Assembly: GCA_050874585.1 (NCBI GenBank)
Contig: JBNMKZ010000040.1
Coordinates: forward strand, 1-22,683
From: UBA1067 sp050874585
Lineage (GTDB): Bacteria > Verrucomicrobiota > Kiritimatiellia > RFP12 > UBA1067
Reading direction: 5' to 3'
DNA: 22,683 nucleotides
Shown: positions 21,860 to 22,683 of the stretch, piece by piece
How positions within the stretch are numbered: position 1 is the first letter of the stretch
How the letters are laid out: the number at the start of each line of letters is the position of its first letter
Translations under genes and position numbers: made by a program
Notes under the pieces: model-generated
Databases searched by the model: none
Seen by the model: only the letters and a program-made list of their open reading frames with translations
What the model was told of the DNA's origin: nothing

Positions 21860-22683
21860 TTGCATTCTCCTTTCCCTGTAATCTTCCAACTTGCCCTCTT
21901 CACTCTCCTTAAACTTGCCGCCCATGAGAAATACTTGCCTATCCACCCATCGTCCTTTCCAACGCCGAGCGTATCCTCTACATACATTAGCGTTTCCCAG
22001 CCGAATGTCCGCTTACCCTTAAAACATGGCCCATCGTATTGGATGGTAACTGGCGTAACATAATCTATCGCAAATCGACCAAGAACAGCAACTGTAGACC
22101 AATTGTTCTGAAGTTCATCTCCAAACTCACTTTCATTTCCACCTGCGGGATATTCCCAAGGTATCATTCCTGGAGCACCGGGAGTAATAGCCACTCGCCC
22201 ACTTTTGCCCATGATTCGACTCCCATTAATTGATTGGCTACTACAATCAACAGCATCATTGATTTCTTCTGTAAATCTCCTCCTTGCCTCTTTTAGCCAT
22301 CCAGCATAACGTATTGCAAACCACTTCTCCTCATGAAATGGCTTCGCACTCGAACCAAATTGGTCAAATACTTCCGGTACTTTACCAACATCATAATCAT
22401 CTTCCTGAAAAAAAGGGCTCGGATGCATAATTGGGTATATGAAAGCCCCATTACTGTCGAAAAAGTTAATCGGGTCGTTGCCGCAGAAGGCGTAGAGGTT
22501 CGCGCCGCCGTCAACGCCGATGGGGTCGCGGCCGAGCCAGATGCCGTGGGTCGGGTCGTAGTGCCGCCAGTTGTAGTAGACGAGTCCCGTCTCGTCGTCC
22601 GCGTACTCCGACGAGAAGCGGAACGGGTTGCGCCGCGCGAGCGGGCCCTCCGCCACGAGCACCGCGCCGAACGCCGCGTACTC
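21847..22683 (-). CDS. Rhs protein C-terminal end, module 2 (5' end outside window)
   Basis: The frame enters from the right edge (278 codons visible) as an Rhs core: EYAAFGAVLVAEGPLARR, RFSSEYADDETGLVYYNWRHYDP, and LGRDPIGVDGGANLYAFCGNDPINFFD. The core ends about residue 74 of the visible part and a unique tip of about 205 aa follows. The tip is AT-rich and ends with a cluster of cysteines (GECKCC). Aromatic and basic residues are frequent (YDGPCFKGKRTFGWETLMYV). I recognise no known toxin family. Upstream sequence would show whether this is the end of a full-length Rhs gene or another silent tip. Confidence 0.88.
   Translation of the reverse strand, partial: EYAAFGAVLVAEGPLARRNPFRFSSEYADDETGLVYYNWRHYDPTHGIWLGRDPIGVDGGANLYAFCGNDPINFFDSNGAFIYPIMHPSPFFQEDDYDVGKVPEVFDQFGSSAKPFHEEKWFAIRYAGWLKEARRRFTEEINDAVDCSSQSINGSRIMGKSGRVAITPGAPGMIPWEYPAGGNESEFGDELQNNWSTVAVLGRFAIDYVTPVTIQYDGPCFKGKRTFGWETLMYVEDTLGVGKDDGWIGKYFSWAASLRRVKRASWKITGKGECKCCK
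22472..22680. repeat. Rhs core repeat, copy 2
   Basis: Direct repeat of 20791-20999 at a constant offset of 1681 bp. It encodes the same Rhs core end in module 2 and is followed by a different tip. Together the two copies bracket the module 2 tip and its overlapping membrane-protein gene. Confidence 0.9.

Overview
The window looks like the chromosome of a GC-rich Gram-negative bacterium. Outer-membrane efflux parts, lipobox lipoproteins, an Rhs locus, a BspA-type leucine-rich repeat protein and a sulfatase-like enzyme would suit the PVC superphylum (Kiritimatiellota, Lentisphaerota or Verrucomicrobiota). That placement is inference; no rRNA or tRNA is visible to fix it.

Layout. (1) 1-901 has no certain protein gene. 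It holds a palindrome array with 22-bp spacing at the left edge. It also holds an isolated minus-strand transcription unit with a good promoter (722-750), a very strong intrinsic terminator (114-147), many short hairpins and one doubtful small ORF. Two direct repeats sit just upstream of the promoter. (2) 902-4664 is a minus-strand housekeeping operon, lysS - M20 dipeptidase - mutY. It is divergent from a plus-strand MATE exporter (4753-6102). Both facing promoters have TATAAT only 7-8 nt before the start codon, which suggests leaderless mRNAs. (3) 6039-12257 is a tightly coupled minus-strand efflux operon: TetR regulator, outer membrane factor, membrane fusion protein, RND pump. Its promoter has an inverted repeat overlapping the -10 element. 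The pump lacks the usual proton-relay residues. (4) 12258-13585 is a 1.3-kb GC-rich stretch with no credible gene. It carries a ~75-bp direct repeat, a perfect 12-bp hairpin, and a second palindrome array with 22-bp spacing inside a 14-bp inverted repeat. (5) 13586-16587 encodes a sulfatase-superfamily enzyme with Thr at the nucleophile position and a coupled, unrecognised lipoprotein. (6) 16629-22683 is a more AT-rich accessory region on the minus strand. It holds two paralogous membrane-anchored proteins, a pseudopilin-like protein, a BspA-like LRR protein, and two successive Rhs C-terminal modules. Each module joins a GC-rich, nearly identical Rhs core to a different AT-rich C-terminal domain and is followed by an overlapping small membrane-protein gene, probably the immunity gene.

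The efflux operon probably forms one tripartite pump with its own repressor. The right-hand region reads as a polymorphic-toxin locus that gains new tips by recombination at the conserved core. The most unusual signals are the two 22-bp-period palindrome arrays (different sequence, same geometry), the isolated promoter-to-terminator unit at 114-750, and a caspase-like His-Gly/Cys pattern in the first Rhs tip.
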